Source: Oricola indica
GTDB lineage: Bacteria; Pseudomonadota; Alphaproteobacteria; Rhizobiales; Rhizobiaceae
Length of the DNA stretch: 64,000 nt
Assembly: GCF_019966595.1 (NCBI RefSeq)
Contig: NZ_JAINFJ010000001.1
Span: forward strand, 248,001-312,000
Direction of reading: 5' to 3'
Every line of letters starts with the position of its first letter. The stretch's first letter is position 1. Shown here piece by piece: positions 53,788 to 63,984 of this stretch. Below the pieces are notes generated by a model. It was given only the letters and a program-made list of their open reading frames with translations, was not told the origin of the DNA and did not search any database. The position numbers and the translations under genes were made by a program.

Positions 53788-54947
53788 TTCGTCTCCTCGA
53801 AGAGCTCCCGTCCGATCAGCATGCGCCGGATTTCGCTGGTCCCCGCGCCGATCTCGTAGAGCTTCGCGTCGCGCAGCAGCCGGCCGGCCGGGTAATCGTT
53901 GATATAGCCGTTTCCGCCGAGGCACTGGATCGCGTCGAGCGCCACCTGCGTCGCCTTCTCGGCCGCATAGAGAATGCAGCCGGCGGAATCCTGCCGGCTT
54001 GTCTCGCCGCGATCGCAGGCCGCCGCCACGGCGTAGACATAGGCGCGGCACGCATTCATCGTCGTATACATATCGGCAAGCTTGCCCTGCATGAGCTGGA
54101 AGGTACCGATCGGCTTGCCGAACTGCTCGCGCTCGTGGACATAGGGCACCACCACATCGAGCGCGGCGGCCATGATGCCGACCGGCCCCGCCGCCAACAC
54201 CACACGTTCGTAGTCGAGCCCGGACATCAGCACATTGACGCCCTTGCCCTCCTCGCCGAGCACGTTCTCGAACGGCACCTCGCAATCCTCGAAGACCAGT
54301 TCGCATGTGTTGGAGCCGCGCATGCCGAGCTTGTCGAGCTTCTGCGCCGTGGAAAAACCAGCCATCTCCTTTTCGATCAGAAATGCGGTGATTCCGCGTG
54401 AACCCGCGTCGGGATCGGTCTTGGCGTAGACGATCAGCGTCGAAGCATCCGGCCCGTTGGTTATCCACATCTTGTTGCCGTTGAGCACATAACGGTCGTT
54501 TCGCTTCTCGGCCCTTAGCTTCATCGACACGACATCGGAGCCCGCGCCAGGCTCGCTCATCGCCAGCGAACCGACATGCTCACCGGAAATCAGCTTCGGC
54601 AGGTATTTCGCCTTCTGCTCCGGCGTACCCCAGCGGCGCAACTGGTTGACGCAGAGATTGGAATGCGCGCCGTAGGAAAGCCCGACCGAGGCCGACGCCC
54701 GGCTGACCTCCTCAACCGCAACGCAATGGGCGAGATAGCCCATCGCCGCGCCGCCATCTTCCTCAGGCACCGTGATACCGTGCAAGCCGAGCGCACCCAT
54801 CTTTTCCCATAGATCCATCGGAAAATCGTTGCTTGCATCGATTTCGGCGGCGCGCGGCGCGATCTCCTCGGCGGCGAAGCGGCGCACCATCTCGCGCAGC
54901 GCCTCGATCTCCTCGCCCAATCCGAAACGCATCGTGTGATCGAACAT
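53784..54947 (-). CDS. liuA: Isovaleryl-CoA dehydrogenase
   Basis: 387 residues. Acyl-CoA dehydrogenase with [60 protein letters not shown], and [33 protein letters not shown] near the C-terminus. The catalytic base for isovaleryl-CoA dehydrogenases lies in the helix around [12 protein letters not shown], and [10 protein letters not shown] is present. First gene of the liu operon; electrons go to ETF. A 13-base palindrome lies upstream. Confidence 0.92.
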   Translation of the reverse strand: MFDHTMRFGLGEEIEALREMVRRFAAEEIAPRAAEIDASNDFPMDLWEKMGALGLHGITVPEEDGGAAMGYLAHCVAVEEVSRASASVGLSYGAHSNLCVNQLRRWGTPEQKAKYLPKLISGEHVGSLAMSEPGAGSDVVSMKLRAEKRNDRYVLNGNKMWITNGPDASTLIVYAKTDPDAGSRGITAFLIEKEMAGFSTAQKLDKLGMRGSNTCELVFEDCEVPFENVLGEEGKGVNVLMSGLDYERVVLAAGPVGIMAAALDVVVPYVHEREQFGKPIGTFQLMQGKLADMYTTMNACRAYVYAVAAACDRGETSRQDSAGCILYAAEKATQVALDAIQCLGGNGYINDYPAGRLLRDAKLYEIGAGTSEIRRMLIGRELFEETK

Positions 54948-54993
54948 TGCCAGTCCTCCCTGTCACGCCATTTGCATACCGCAAGCGGCCAAA

Positions 54994-55006
54994 GGCAAGC
55001 CTTGCC
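54994..55006. promoter_or_regulatory. 13-base perfect palindrome between liuA and ggt
   Basis: GGCAAG-C-CTTGCC, flanked by AAA on both sides, in the 108-base gap between the divergent liu operon and the gamma-glutamyltransferase gene. It could be an operator for either side. Confidence 0.4.
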
Positions 55007-55055
55007 AAAGTCACATTTCGGGGGGCGTAGTGTCGCGACTGGAAGGAGATCCCCG

Positions 55056-56858
55056 ATGAGAAAAACTTTCGCCGCCGCAACCGCACTCGCGCTCGTGCAT
55101 TCATTCCCGGTTCATGCCCAGGAGGCGGCCGACGCCGTCGCGCCCGAAGGCGGAGCCACGGGGTTCATCTCCGTCACCTCCGAGAAGATCCGCGACGCGC
55201 AGGACGCCAAGGCCGCAGGCAAGCCGGTCGAAGCGAAGAATTGGATGGTCGCCGCCGCCAACCCGCTGGCAGTCGAGGCCGGTGCGAAGGTCCTTGCGAA
55301 TGGCGGCTCGGCCGCCGACGCCATGGTCGCAGTCCAGTCCGTCCTCGGCCTTGTCGAACCGCAATCGTCGGGCATGGGCGGCGGCGCTTTCCTTGTCTGG
55401 TACGACGCGAAATCCGGCGAGGTCACGACCCTGGACGGGCGCGAAACCGCTCCCCTGGAAGCCACGCCGACCCTGTTCCAGGACGAAAACGGCGATCCGC
55501 TGAAATTCTTCGATGCTGTCGTCGGCGGCCGTTCCGTCGGCACGCCGGGCACGCCGATGCTGATGGAGGAAGCCTGGAAGCGCTGGGGCAAGGCCGAATG
55601 GTCGGACCTCTTTACCGACGCGATCACGCTCGCCGACCGGGGATTCGAGGTCTCTCCGCGACTGGCAAGCCTTGTCGCCGCCGACACGGACCGCTTGTCG
55701 CGTTTCGCCACGACAGCGAACTACTTCATGCCGGGCGGACGCCCTCTCGAAGCCGGTATGCGGCTCCAGAACACGGCTTATGCCGACACGCTGCGCACCT
55801 TCGCAGAAGGAGGCGCGGATGCATTCTATTCGGGCGCTATCGCCGAGGCCATCGTCGACACGGTTCGCAATGCCGAGGGCAATCCGGGCGTCCTTTCGCT
55901 CAAGGACTTCGCCACCTATTCGGTGAAGGAGCGCGACGCCATCTGCGCACCATACCTGCAATATGATGTCTGCGGCATGGGACCGCCCTCCTCCGGCGCG
56001 CTGACGGTCGGCCAGATCCTCGGAATTGTCGGAAATTTCGCCATCGACGATCCGAAGGACGCGGACACTTGGCGGATGATCGGCGACGCATCGCGTCTCG
56101 CCTTCGCGGATCGCGGCCGGTACATGGCCGACAGCGATTTCGTGCCGATGCCGGTGAAAGGGCTCATCGATCCGGCCTATCTGGAAGAGCGCGCCGGCAT
56201 GATCGAGGGCGATCGCATGGATCCCGGCAAGGCGCTGGAGAGCGCCGAGCCCGGCATGCCCGCCTTCGACCACGCCATGCTGCTCGGAGACGATCAGTCG
56301 ATCGAGTATCCGTCTACCAGCCACATCTCCATCGTCGACGCGGCAGGCAATGTCCTGTCGATGACGACGACGATCGAGAACGGCTTCGGCTCGCGGCTGA
56401 TGACCAATGGCTTCCTGCTCAACAACGAACTGACGGACTTCTCGTTCGCCACTCAGGACGACGGCAAGCCCATCGCCAACCGCTTAGAACCGGGCAAGCG
56501 GCCGCGCTCCTCGATGTCCCCCACCATCGTCATGCACGAGGGTAACCCCGTTCTGGCCATCGGTTCACCGGGAGGCAGCCGCATCATCGGCTATGTCGCG
56601 CAGGCGATCCTGGCGCATCTGACCTGGGGCATGGATGTCCAGCAGGCGGTGTCCATGCCGCATGCGCTAAACCGCTTCGGCACCTTCGATCTCGAGGAAG
56701 GCACCGATATCGCGACGTTGCAGCCAGCCCTGGAAGGGCTCGGCTACAAGGTTTCGGTCCGCGAACTCAATTCCGGACTGCACGCGATTTCCATCGGACC
56801 TGACGGCCTGAGGGGCGGGGCGGACCCGCGCCGCGAGGGCATCGCGCTCGGCGAGTGA
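55056..56858 (+). CDS. ggt: Gamma-glutamyltransferase (glutathione hydrolase)
   Basis: 600 residues from ATG 55056, behind GGAAGGAG. Residues 1-21 are a signal peptide (ending FPVHAQ). The large-subunit part has AANPLAVEAGAKVLANGGSAADAMVAVQ (as the region ~68-96), QSSGMGGGAFLVWYD and LDGRETAP. The autocatalytic processing threonine is Thr421 in YPSTSHISIVD, followed by the small subunit with SMTTTIENGFGS, RPRSSMSPTIV and IGSPGGSRIIGYV. It hydrolyses or transfers the glutamyl group of glutathione in the periplasm. Confidence 0.95.
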   Translation: MRKTFAAATALALVHSFPVHAQEAADAVAPEGGATGFISVTSEKIRDAQDAKAAGKPVEAKNWMVAAANPLAVEAGAKVLANGGSAADAMVAVQSVLGLVEPQSSGMGGGAFLVWYDAKSGEVTTLDGRETAPLEATPTLFQDENGDPLKFFDAVVGGRSVGTPGTPMLMEEAWKRWGKAEWSDLFTDAITLADRGFEVSPRLASLVAADTDRLSRFATTANYFMPGGRPLEAGMRLQNTAYADTLRTFAEGGADAFYSGAIAEAIVDTVRNAEGNPGVLSLKDFATYSVKERDAICAPYLQYDVCGMGPPSSGALTVGQILGIVGNFAIDDPKDADTWRMIGDASRLAFADRGRYMADSDFVPMPVKGLIDPAYLEERAGMIEGDRMDPGKALESAEPGMPAFDHAMLLGDDQSIEYPSTSHISIVDAAGNVLSMTTTIENGFGSRLMTNGFLLNNELTDFSFATQDDGKPIANRLEPGKRPRSSMSPTIVMHEGNPVLAIGSPGGSRIIGYVAQAILAHLTWGMDVQQAVSMPHALNRFGTFDLEEGTDIATLQPALEGLGYKVSVRELNSGLHAISIGPDGLRGGADPRREGIALGE

Positions 56859-56860
56859 GA

Positions 56861-59254
56861 TCAGAACTCGTCCCAGTCGGCGTCGGCGCCCTGCGCCAGC
56901 GCCGCATTGCCCTTGAAGCCGAACGCGTTCGACACCGACTTGGCGAGCTTGCGCGCCGGCGATTCCGCCGGCGGCGTCGTTCTGGCGGTGGCCTCCGCGG
57001 GAACAAACGCGCTTTTCGAAACCCCGGACAGCGTGAACGCGCCGATCATCCCGGATAGCTCGGAGACATCTCCGGCGAGATTGTGCGCGACGGCGGTGGT
57101 CTCCTCGACCATCGCGGCGTTCTTCTGTGTAACCTGATCGATCTGGCCGACCGCGGCATTGATGCCCTCGACACCGGCAAGCTGTTCCTTGGTCGCGCGG
57201 GCGATGCCACCGATACGGTCGTTGATGTCCGTGACGTTCTGCGTGATCTCGGAGAGTGCCATGGCGACGGCCCCGACCAGTTCGACGCCGTTTTTCACCT
57301 CGCTTCCCGACCGGGTGATCAGGCCCCTGATCTCCTTGGCGGCTGCGGCGGACCGCTGGGCCAGTTCGCGAACCTCTTGAGCGACCACGGCAAAACCCTG
57401 ACCGGCCTCGCCTGCCCGCGCCGCCTCGACACCGGCGTTGAGCGCCAGGAGATTGGTCTGGAACGCGATGTCATCGATCACGTTGATGATGCTGGCGATT
57501 TCGACGCTGGCGGATTCGATCCCCTTCATCGCATCCGCCGCCTTGGCGACGACGCCGGCCGACCGGTCCGAGTGATCCTTGGTCGAATTGGCGATATCGG
57601 CGGCCTCGTTGGCGCTGCCCGCCGTTTCCTTGATCGTGGCTGTGATTTCCTCGAGCGTCGAGGAGGTCTCCTCGAGCGCGGCGGCCTGCTGCTCGGTGCG
57701 TCGCGACAACTCGTCGGCAGCGGAGCGCACTTCAGCCGAATTGTTGTCGATCGATCCCGACTTCTCGCGGATCCGCCGCAGCGTGTCGTTGAGGTTCGAG
57801 ACCGATGCGTTGAAGTTCACCCGCAGACCGTCGAGGCTTTCCATGAAGGGCTCGTCCAGCGACACGGCGAGATCGCCGTCGGCCAGACGAGACAGGCCGC
57901 CTCCGAGCGCATCGACGGCCTCTTTCATGCGGCGCTGTTCCTCGGCCTTTAGCGCCTCGCGCTCCGCACGTTCCTTTTCGGACATCGAGCGATTGGCCTC
58001 GGCTTCGGATTCCAGCTGCTGCTTTTCGACCGCCGCGTCGCGGAAAACAGCGACCGAACGGACCATGTCGCCGATTTCGTCGTGCCGGTCCTGTCCGTCG
58101 AGTTCGATCGCGGTGTCGCCGTCGGCGAGCCGCTTCATTTCGCCGACAAGCGCGCCGATCGGTCGGCTCAGTGTGCGCGAAAACCATGTGCTGAACGCCA
58201 GCGCGCCGAGAAGAAGCACGAGCGCCGCCGCGAGCACCGCATTGCGCATCGACGTCACGCCCTGCATGACCTCGGCGCGGTCGATGATCGCCGCGACGGA
58301 CCACCCCGAATCCATGAAATCGGCCTTCGCGATCGACAGATCGGCCGTCATGTCGCGATAGCCCTGTATCTCCGCATTCAGCACGCCGTCATATCCAAGC
58401 GCCGCAAGGCCCGGAATATCCAGTTTCTGCGTCAGCGCCTCGTTCTCGTCCGTGTGCATGGCGTCCGAAATGAACACGCCGTCGCGGTTCAGCAGCACGG
58501 TCTCGCCGGTTTCGCCCAGACCGGTCACGTTCTCCAGAACATTGCGAATGAGATCGACGGGCAGTTCAAAAGCGATAACGCCGATCTTGTTGCCGTTATC
58601 CATGACCGGAGCCGCCACGAAACTCGCCGGCTCACCCTGCGCGGGCGCGTAGGCCGCGAAATCGGCGAAGGCGAAATCTCCCGGCGCCTCCGCCCCGGCC
58701 GCCTTTGAATAGACCGTGCCGAGGCCCGTATCCTTCCATTCGCCGGTCAGGAGGTTGGTGGCGTAGTCCGCCTGCTTGGAAACCGAGTAGACGAGATTGC
58801 CGTCCAGATCGATCAGGAAGATGTCCGAATATCCGAACTCGTGCTGGCGCTCGCGCAGGGACGGATGGAACAGATTGTGGACCGCGTCATAGGCATCGCC
58901 GTTGCCGGCATTGTCGAGAAGGTCCTTCTCGCCGACACCATTGGGATTCTCGGTTATATAGCGGCGTTGCATCTCCTCCTGCGCCGCGTCGCCGGAAACG
59001 TTCCACGCCGCGATGAACGAATTCAGAGCAGACAGCGTGTTCTTCGAAGACGCCTGCGTGCGCAGGTCGTGCAACACGCCGCGCAGATGCACCTCGAGTT
59101 CGTTGCGGCGGCCGTCTGCGACCGCATTCAGCTTCGCCTGCGCCTCCTGACGCACGGTTCCCGATGCGATAAGCAGGCTGGCGGAACTGGCAACACCGAT
59201 GGAGACGACTGTGAGAACGGCCGCGGCAAGCGGCAATTTGCGCGAAATCAGCAT
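56861..59254 (-). CDS. Methyl-accepting chemotaxis protein with periplasmic sensor, tandem HAMP and CheR-tether pentapeptide
   Basis: 797 residues from ATG 59254 ([14 protein letters not shown]). Helix 1 at ~7-30, a ~300-residue periplasmic sensor ([22 protein letters not shown]; later [20 protein letters not shown] is a Cache-like feature), helix 2 near [19 protein letters not shown] ([18 protein letters not shown]), a second HAMP-like unit ([16 protein letters not shown]), then the signalling tip [22 protein letters not shown]. The chain ends DWDEF, which fits the xWxxF tether recognised by CheR. The ligand is unknown. A CtrA-type site lies upstream. Confidence 0.92.
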   Translation of the reverse strand: MLISRKLPLAAAVLTVVSIGVASSASLLIASGTVRQEAQAKLNAVADGRRNELEVHLRGVLHDLRTQASSKNTLSALNSFIAAWNVSGDAAQEEMQRRYITENPNGVGEKDLLDNAGNGDAYDAVHNLFHPSLRERQHEFGYSDIFLIDLDGNLVYSVSKQADYATNLLTGEWKDTGLGTVYSKAAGAEAPGDFAFADFAAYAPAQGEPASFVAAPVMDNGNKIGVIAFELPVDLIRNVLENVTGLGETGETVLLNRDGVFISDAMHTDENEALTQKLDIPGLAALGYDGVLNAEIQGYRDMTADLSIAKADFMDSGWSVAAIIDRAEVMQGVTSMRNAVLAAALVLLLGALAFSTWFSRTLSRPIGALVGEMKRLADGDTAIELDGQDRHDEIGDMVRSVAVFRDAAVEKQQLESEAEANRSMSEKERAEREALKAEEQRRMKEAVDALGGGLSRLADGDLAVSLDEPFMESLDGLRVNFNASVSNLNDTLRRIREKSGSIDNNSAEVRSAADELSRRTEQQAAALEETSSTLEEITATIKETAGSANEAADIANSTKDHSDRSAGVVAKAADAMKGIESASVEIASIINVIDDIAFQTNLLALNAGVEAARAGEAGQGFAVVAQEVRELAQRSAAAAKEIRGLITRSGSEVKNGVELVGAVAMALSEITQNVTDINDRIGGIARATKEQLAGVEGINAAVGQIDQVTQKNAAMVEETTAVAHNLAGDVSELSGMIGAFTLSGVSKSAFVPAEATARTTPPAESPARKLAKSVSNAFGFKGNAALAQGADADWDEF

Positions 59255-59366
59255 GGAAACAAACTCCGGTCCTGAGCAGGAAGACATGCCGAACCGGCGG
59301 GGGTCTGCGGGTGTCATACCCGCACGGCCAAGAGCCATGGTGATTGGGCAAACTACCGGGCCTCAT

Positions 59367-59381
59367 TTAAGACACGGTTAA
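59367..59381. promoter_or_regulatory. CtrA-type full site TTAA-N7-TTAA upstream of the chemoreceptor
   Basis: TTAA (59367-59370), GACACGG, TTAA (59378-59381), about 113-127 bases before the chemoreceptor start and just after the 3' end of the divergent-side dipeptidase gene. This is the exact spacing of CtrA full sites; CtrA controls motility and chemotaxis genes in many alphaproteobacteria. Confidence 0.5.
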
Positions 59382-59413
59382 CCTTTGGTAAGCGGATACT
59401 TTCCGATGTGGGC

Positions 59414-60481
59414 TCAGGCCCCCAGCGTGCGTTCCAGGCAGGAAAGCCAGTTGTCACGCGCGAGCTTGGCCAGAAGTGCATCGTCATAGCCGTGTTCACG
59501 CAACGCAACGAAAAGCGCCTGCACACCGGTGACGTCGCCGATCGGGTTCGGCACGAGGCAGCCATCGAAATCCGACCCGAGGCCGACATGCTCCTCACCC
59601 AGATGCTCGATCAGGTAGTCGGCGTGGCGGAGCAACTCGTCCCAGCCCATGTCGGCGTCGAACTTGCCGTCCTCGCGCAAGTAGAACGTCGCGAAATTGA
59701 GCCCGACGAGCCCGCCCGTCTCACGGATCCGCGCCAGTTGCCGGTCGGTCAGGTTGCGCGGCGAGGCGCAAAGCTTGTGCGCATTGGAATGCGTCGCCAC
59801 AAGCGGTGCGTCCGACAGCGCGGCGACATCGTCAAAACCCGCCTCGTTCATGTGCGAGAGGTCGATCAGGATACCAAGCTCGTTGCACAGGCGCACGAGA
59901 TCCTTGCCCGCCTCGGTCAGCCCGGGGCCGATATCGGGATCGGCAGGGAAGCGCATCGGGACACCATGGCCGAAGACGGTCGGCCGGCTCCAGACCGGCC
60001 CGAGCGAACGCAGCCCGATCTCGTGGAACAGGTAGAGCGCGTCGAGGTCTTCGCCGATCGGCTCCGCGCCCTCCATGTGCAGGACACCGGCGATCTTGCC
60101 CTCGGCCATCGCGCCGCGAATTTCGCCCGCGCTACGGCAGACGGCGAAATCGTCCGGGGCTTCGCGCGCCATCCAGTGCAGCAGTCCCGCCTGTTTGAGG
60201 GCGACCGGTTGCGCCGCCTCATGCGTCATCAGTGGCGGCAGCGGAACGCCCTGCGACGAGGCCGCCATCTGCGAGGCGAGATCGCGGCGCGGCCCCTTGG
60301 CGGGTGACGGCACGAAGATTGCAAACAGCCCGCCGGCAAAGCCGCCCTCGCGCATCCGGGCAAGGTCCAGATGGCCCTTCTCGCGCGGTCCGCGCCAGAC
60401 ATCGGCGCGCGGCGCCTCCGCCATCATCAGGCGAACAAGGAAATCATTGTGGCCGTCGAAGAAGGAAATCCGGTTTGACAC
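59414..60481 (-). CDS. Membrane dipeptidase / M19 family peptidase
   Basis: 355 residues from a GTG at 60481 (MSNRISFFDGHNDF); the frame continues to 60550 and other starts are possible since no strong ribosome site is visible. Zinc motifs of renal-dipeptidase-like enzymes: DGHNDF at the N-terminus (His, Asp), the bridging glutamate in LHMEGAEPI, histidine in VATHSNAHKL, and GSDFDG near the end. It probably cleaves dipeptides, possibly with a D-residue. No lipoprotein or signal sequence is evident, so it may be cytoplasmic. Confidence 0.87.
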   Translation of the reverse strand: MSNRISFFDGHNDFLVRLMMAEAPRADVWRGPREKGHLDLARMREGGFAGGLFAIFVPSPAKGPRRDLASQMAASSQGVPLPPLMTHEAAQPVALKQAGLLHWMAREAPDDFAVCRSAGEIRGAMAEGKIAGVLHMEGAEPIGEDLDALYLFHEIGLRSLGPVWSRPTVFGHGVPMRFPADPDIGPGLTEAGKDLVRLCNELGILIDLSHMNEAGFDDVAALSDAPLVATHSNAHKLCASPRNLTDRQLARIRETGGLVGLNFATFYLREDGKFDADMGWDELLRHADYLIEHLGEEHVGLGSDFDGCLVPNPIGDVTGVQALFVALREHGYDDALLAKLARDNWLSCLERTLGA

Positions 60482-60565
60482 GATCAACGCTCGGGGAAAT
60501 TGACCGGAGAAGCCTTTAGGCAGGAGAAGAACGCAAACGAACCCGGCCAACGCCGGACGCAGGCG

Positions 60566-61606
60566 TTACCGCCAGCCGCCGCCCTTGGTCCTGAAGAAAA
60601 TGTGGTCGCCGATGTTTGCCATCTTGACCATGGAACTCGCCCAGCGCGGACGAACATAATTGGCGAAATAATGGGTCGATGACCCGACCTCGGACACATA
60701 GGTTTCGCCGGTCGTAACAGCCATGGCGATCCTTGCGGCGCGCTCGTATGCGCTTTTCCGCCCAACCCGCTCGGCGACACCGTCGCAGGCGAAGGAGAAC
60801 TGGCAGCGATTGCGCTGCTGGGCGTTCTGGTAGACGACGCCGCAAACCGTATTGGGATAGGCGGGGTTCCGAACGCGGTTCAAGACGACCTGGGCCACGG
60901 CGGCCTGGCCCTTGGCGGATTCGCCTCTCGCCTCGAAATAGACGGCGGTCGCCAGACACCGCTGCTGTTCTGCGGAGTAGGTGCTGGCTGGAAGCGGCCG
61001 GCGCATCCAGGCGTGATCGCCCTTGCCCAATGGTTTGGGCAGCGGAGAAAGCATGGCGAGCGGAGACCAGACGACCTTCTTCGGATTGTAGGGCGCATAG
61101 GCAACCGCACCGGAACTGACCTGCCCATCGGTGACGAGGCCGCTCCGCGCCGGAGCCAGACCGGCGAAACGCTCGCTGGCGACCGACTGGATACCCGGAA
61201 GCGCTGCCACCTGTATATCCGCACCATCGATCCGCGGTCCGTAGCTTCGGTTTATCGACCAGTAACGACCGGTCTTGCCTTTGATCGGCTCGGCGTCCCA
61301 AGCACTCTCGTCGTCGGTGAACAGATCGGCGGGACGAAGTCTTTCCTCGTCGAGTTGCAGCCGCATCTTTGCGAGTTGCACCTCGAGCGCCCTCAATTCA
61401 GGCGATGTTCTCTGATCCTCGCGCGGCGAAAACCGCGCCTGGAAGGTGTCGGTCAGCGGGATTGTCCAGTCACGCGTAGAATGTTCGGGAAGCGCGGCCT
61501 GGGTCGGAAGCGACAGGTTGGCGAACATCGCGATCAGCGGCAGCGCCACGATCCGAAGTCCCCGACCTTCTTTGCGATGGCTATTTTCCCCGCCAGAAAA
61601 CAGCAC
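60566..61606 (-). CDS. SleB-like cell-wall hydrolase (Hydrolase_2)
   Basis: 346 residues. An N-terminal hydrophobic stretch (LRIVALPLIAMFANLSLPTQA) is a signal or anchor. The middle ~150 residues are low-likeness. The C-terminal SleB domain has LATAVYFEARGESAKGQAAVAQVVLNRV (residues ~216-243), CGVVYQNAQQRNRCQFSFACDG and ASSMVKMANIGDHIFF. Such enzymes cut peptidoglycan; in alphaproteobacteria they are common and often tied to cell division or envelope turnover. Confidence 0.87.
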   Translation of the reverse strand: MLFSGGENSHRKEGRGLRIVALPLIAMFANLSLPTQAALPEHSTRDWTIPLTDTFQARFSPREDQRTSPELRALEVQLAKMRLQLDEERLRPADLFTDDESAWDAEPIKGKTGRYWSINRSYGPRIDGADIQVAALPGIQSVASERFAGLAPARSGLVTDGQVSSGAVAYAPYNPKKVVWSPLAMLSPLPKPLGKGDHAWMRRPLPASTYSAEQQRCLATAVYFEARGESAKGQAAVAQVVLNRVRNPAYPNTVCGVVYQNAQQRNRCQFSFACDGVAERVGRKSAYERAARIAMAVTTGETYVSEVGSSTHYFANYVRPRWASSMVKMANIGDHIFFRTKGGGWR

Positions 61607-61972
61607 GTCCCCTCCAATCCTTATGGATAGCTTTTTACCAATCCTAACAAACCCTTAAGCCTGTAAAAAGACCTGAAGGGCGAGAATGCGGCAAAAGCGA
61701 GGCAAATCGGGCCAAATTGGCCGCAATTGCGGTCAATTCCCGTTAACCTCCGTAATCTGGCCAGCTCAGACCCAGGTGGGCGCACGCAAAACGAATCATC
61801 TTGGCAATCCCGGCTGACGGCGTTCAAAGCATGTCAATCCGGCTTCACGGTCCAAAGGATCATCGGGCATCTGCCTGGGAGCGAATGTGACGCCCCGGCG
61901 GGCCGGCCGGGACCATCAGTAACATGTTTGTCGCCTAAATTACCCCATAGGCGGCGAAACGCCGCGACCCGG
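61607..61972. other. 366-base intergenic region with clustered palindromes
   Basis: No gene is convincing here. Two touching palindromes are seen, GGCCAA-A-TTGGCC (61710-61722) and CCGCAATTGCGG (61721-61732). A hairpin GCGGCG-AAA-CGCCGC lies at 61951-61965, just past the end of the minus-strand monooxygenase gene, and may help end its transcript. The promoter of the cell-wall hydrolase is probably in 61610-61760. Confidence 0.55.
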
Positions 61973-63904
61973 CTATGCGGACTGGATAAGAAATCCGTCG
62001 AAATAGGCGGCCAGTTCGCCATGCGCATCCAGCGGCAGCACATGCGCGATATACTGGTCGGGACGCACGATCACCATGCAGCCGCTCGCCCTGTCGATGC
62101 CGCGCATATCGAAAATGTCCCCTGCCCTTGGATCGGCGCAGAACATCTTCTCGAAATCGACCAGCCCGTAGCGGCCCTTGCGCGGCCTGAGGAACGCCGG
62201 CATCTCTTCGATGGAGAGTTGCCGATAGGGCTGCTGGAAGACGGCACGCACATCGATGAGCGAATCTGGATCGGCGCCGGAAGGCGTGTATTTCTGGATC
62301 GGCGATCCGGGATCGTCCGCAAGGAAATCGCACAGGCCGCGGATTTTCGAGTACTCGCCGGCCGGGGCCTCCGCGCCCGAAAAGGCGAACACGCGCCAAC
62401 GACCGTCCGCTTCGACCACGTGGCCGAGATGCATCGGCTTGGCGTCTCCGAGTCGGATGACCGGTGCGGAGTGAAACCGGGTGCCGACCGCGAACCCCTT
62501 TGCGAGGTCCTGGTGCGTGGATGCGCCCGTCAGGACGGACGGCGCATAGACGGTTGCCGTGCCTGCCGTATAGCGCCCGTGCTGGACGAAATATTTCTGT
62601 ACTTCCGCCGGATCGACACCATCGGGATTGTCGGCCGATTTGGTCGGCGCACTCAGCATCCGGGCCCAGCGGCTGTCGAAGTCGATCAGATCCTGCGCGA
62701 TGGCCTTCCGCTCCGCCGTATAGCTGTGCAGCAGGTCCGGGCCGGCCTTGCCATGAAGCACATGGGCGAGTTTCCAGCCGAGGTTGAACGTGTCCTGCAT
62801 GGAAACATTCATGCCCTGCCCCGCCTTCGGGCTGTGGGTGTGGCAGGCATCGCCGGCAATGAACACGCGCGGAAGGCGGGTGTCGATATCCTCCGCCGGA
62901 ACATCATCGAACTTGTCGCAGATGCGGTGACCGATCTCGTAGACCGACCACCAGGCGATCTCCTTCACGTCGAGCGTGTAAGGGCTGAAAACACGGTTTG
63001 CCGCGTCGATCAGATATTCCGAGGTGATGTTGCGATTGGCGACGCGCTCGTCCTCGGCCAATTCGTCGAGTTCCACATAGACGCGGAAAAGGTAGCCGCC
63101 CTCGCGTGGGATGAGAACGATCGAACCTCCTTCGGCCGACTGGATCAGCGACTTCATGCGCACATCCGGGAAATCGGTGACGGCGAGTATGTCCATCACG
63201 CCCCACGCCTGGTTGGCCGCCTCGCCCTTGAGCGACCGGCCGATCGAGGCGCGCACCGCGCTGCGCGCGCCGTCGCAGCCGACGACATATTTCGCCTTTA
63301 CGGTCTCGATCTCGCCCTTGTGGGCGTCATCCGTCCGCTCGATGCGCACGCTCACCGGATAGTCGCCGGCATCGGCAGCGGTATCGACCGAGAGATCGAG
63401 CAGCTTGCGCGAGTAATTCGGCTCCAGCCGGTTCGGCGAATTTTGCATGATCTCCAGATAGGCGTCGTGAACGCGCGCCTGGTTCAACACGACATGGGGA
63501 AACTCGGACAACCCGTCCTCGACATCCTGGATCCGGTCGGAACGCGAAATATGCGCGCGGTTCGCCTCGTCGGGCCGCCAGAAGGTCGTCTCGCTGATCC
63601 AGCAGGCTTCGCGGGCGACGCTGTGGGCAAAGCCGAAGGCCTGGAACATCTCCATCGTCCTGCAGGCAATCCCGTCGGCCTGGCCATGCGTCAGCCGTGC
63701 GTCCTTCTGCTCGACGATCCGCGTCCGGATATCGGGAAACTTCGAAAGCTGCGCGGCGAGCGTCAGCCCGGCCGGGCCGCAGCCGACGATCAGGACATCC
63801 ACCTCCTCGGGAAGCATGTCGGTATTGGCCAGCGCCGAAATGTCTTCCGACTGGCTCGAGACCTCCGGATCACCCGTCGTGAAACCGTTCAAGTGAAATT
63901 GCAT
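61973..63904 (-). CDS. mobA: FAD-dependent aromatic hydroxylase, MobA-type 3-hydroxybenzoate 4-monooxygenase
   Basis: 643 residues from ATG 63904, with GGAGGAG upstream. The N-terminus MQFHLNGF is as in Comamonas MobA (639 residues). FAD site VLIVGCGPAGLTLAAQLS, DG motif VVGCDGARSAVRASIG, GD motif FIAGDACHTHSPKAGQGMNVS, and a C-terminal thioredoxin-like domain typical of the phenol hydroxylase family. It would add a hydroxyl to 3-hydroxybenzoate, giving protocatechuate, the same product as PobA. Phenol 2-monooxygenase or a related meta-hydroxylated substrate is possible. A perfect palindrome 63 bases upstream is a probable operator. Confidence 0.85.
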   Translation of the reverse strand: MQFHLNGFTTGDPEVSSQSEDISALANTDMLPEEVDVLIVGCGPAGLTLAAQLSKFPDIRTRIVEQKDARLTHGQADGIACRTMEMFQAFGFAHSVAREACWISETTFWRPDEANRAHISRSDRIQDVEDGLSEFPHVVLNQARVHDAYLEIMQNSPNRLEPNYSRKLLDLSVDTAADAGDYPVSVRIERTDDAHKGEIETVKAKYVVGCDGARSAVRASIGRSLKGEAANQAWGVMDILAVTDFPDVRMKSLIQSAEGGSIVLIPREGGYLFRVYVELDELAEDERVANRNITSEYLIDAANRVFSPYTLDVKEIAWWSVYEIGHRICDKFDDVPAEDIDTRLPRVFIAGDACHTHSPKAGQGMNVSMQDTFNLGWKLAHVLHGKAGPDLLHSYTAERKAIAQDLIDFDSRWARMLSAPTKSADNPDGVDPAEVQKYFVQHGRYTAGTATVYAPSVLTGASTHQDLAKGFAVGTRFHSAPVIRLGDAKPMHLGHVVEADGRWRVFAFSGAEAPAGEYSKIRGLCDFLADDPGSPIQKYTPSGADPDSLIDVRAVFQQPYRQLSIEEMPAFLRPRKGRYGLVDFEKMFCADPRAGDIFDMRGIDRASGCMVIVRPDQYIAHVLPLDAHGELAAYFDGFLIQSA

Positions 63905-63966
63905 GGCCGTCTGTCTCCTCCAACCGCTGCCGCCCGCGATGAGCCGCCCATGGGCATCGCGTTAGT

Positions 63967-63984
63967 TGATAAGTATACTTATCA
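63967..63984. promoter_or_regulatory. 18-base perfect palindrome upstream of the MobA-type gene
   Basis: TGATAAGTA-TACTTATCA is fully symmetrical and sits 63-80 bases before the start at 63904, in AT-rich sequence at the right edge. MarR-type repressors of aromatic hydroxylases bind dyads of this sort; the regulator itself would lie outside the window. Confidence 0.65.

Noticed and set aside
61621-61827. 68-codon minus-strand open frame in the largest gap
   Set aside because: No ribosome site or family likeness, and it covers palindromes that look regulatory.
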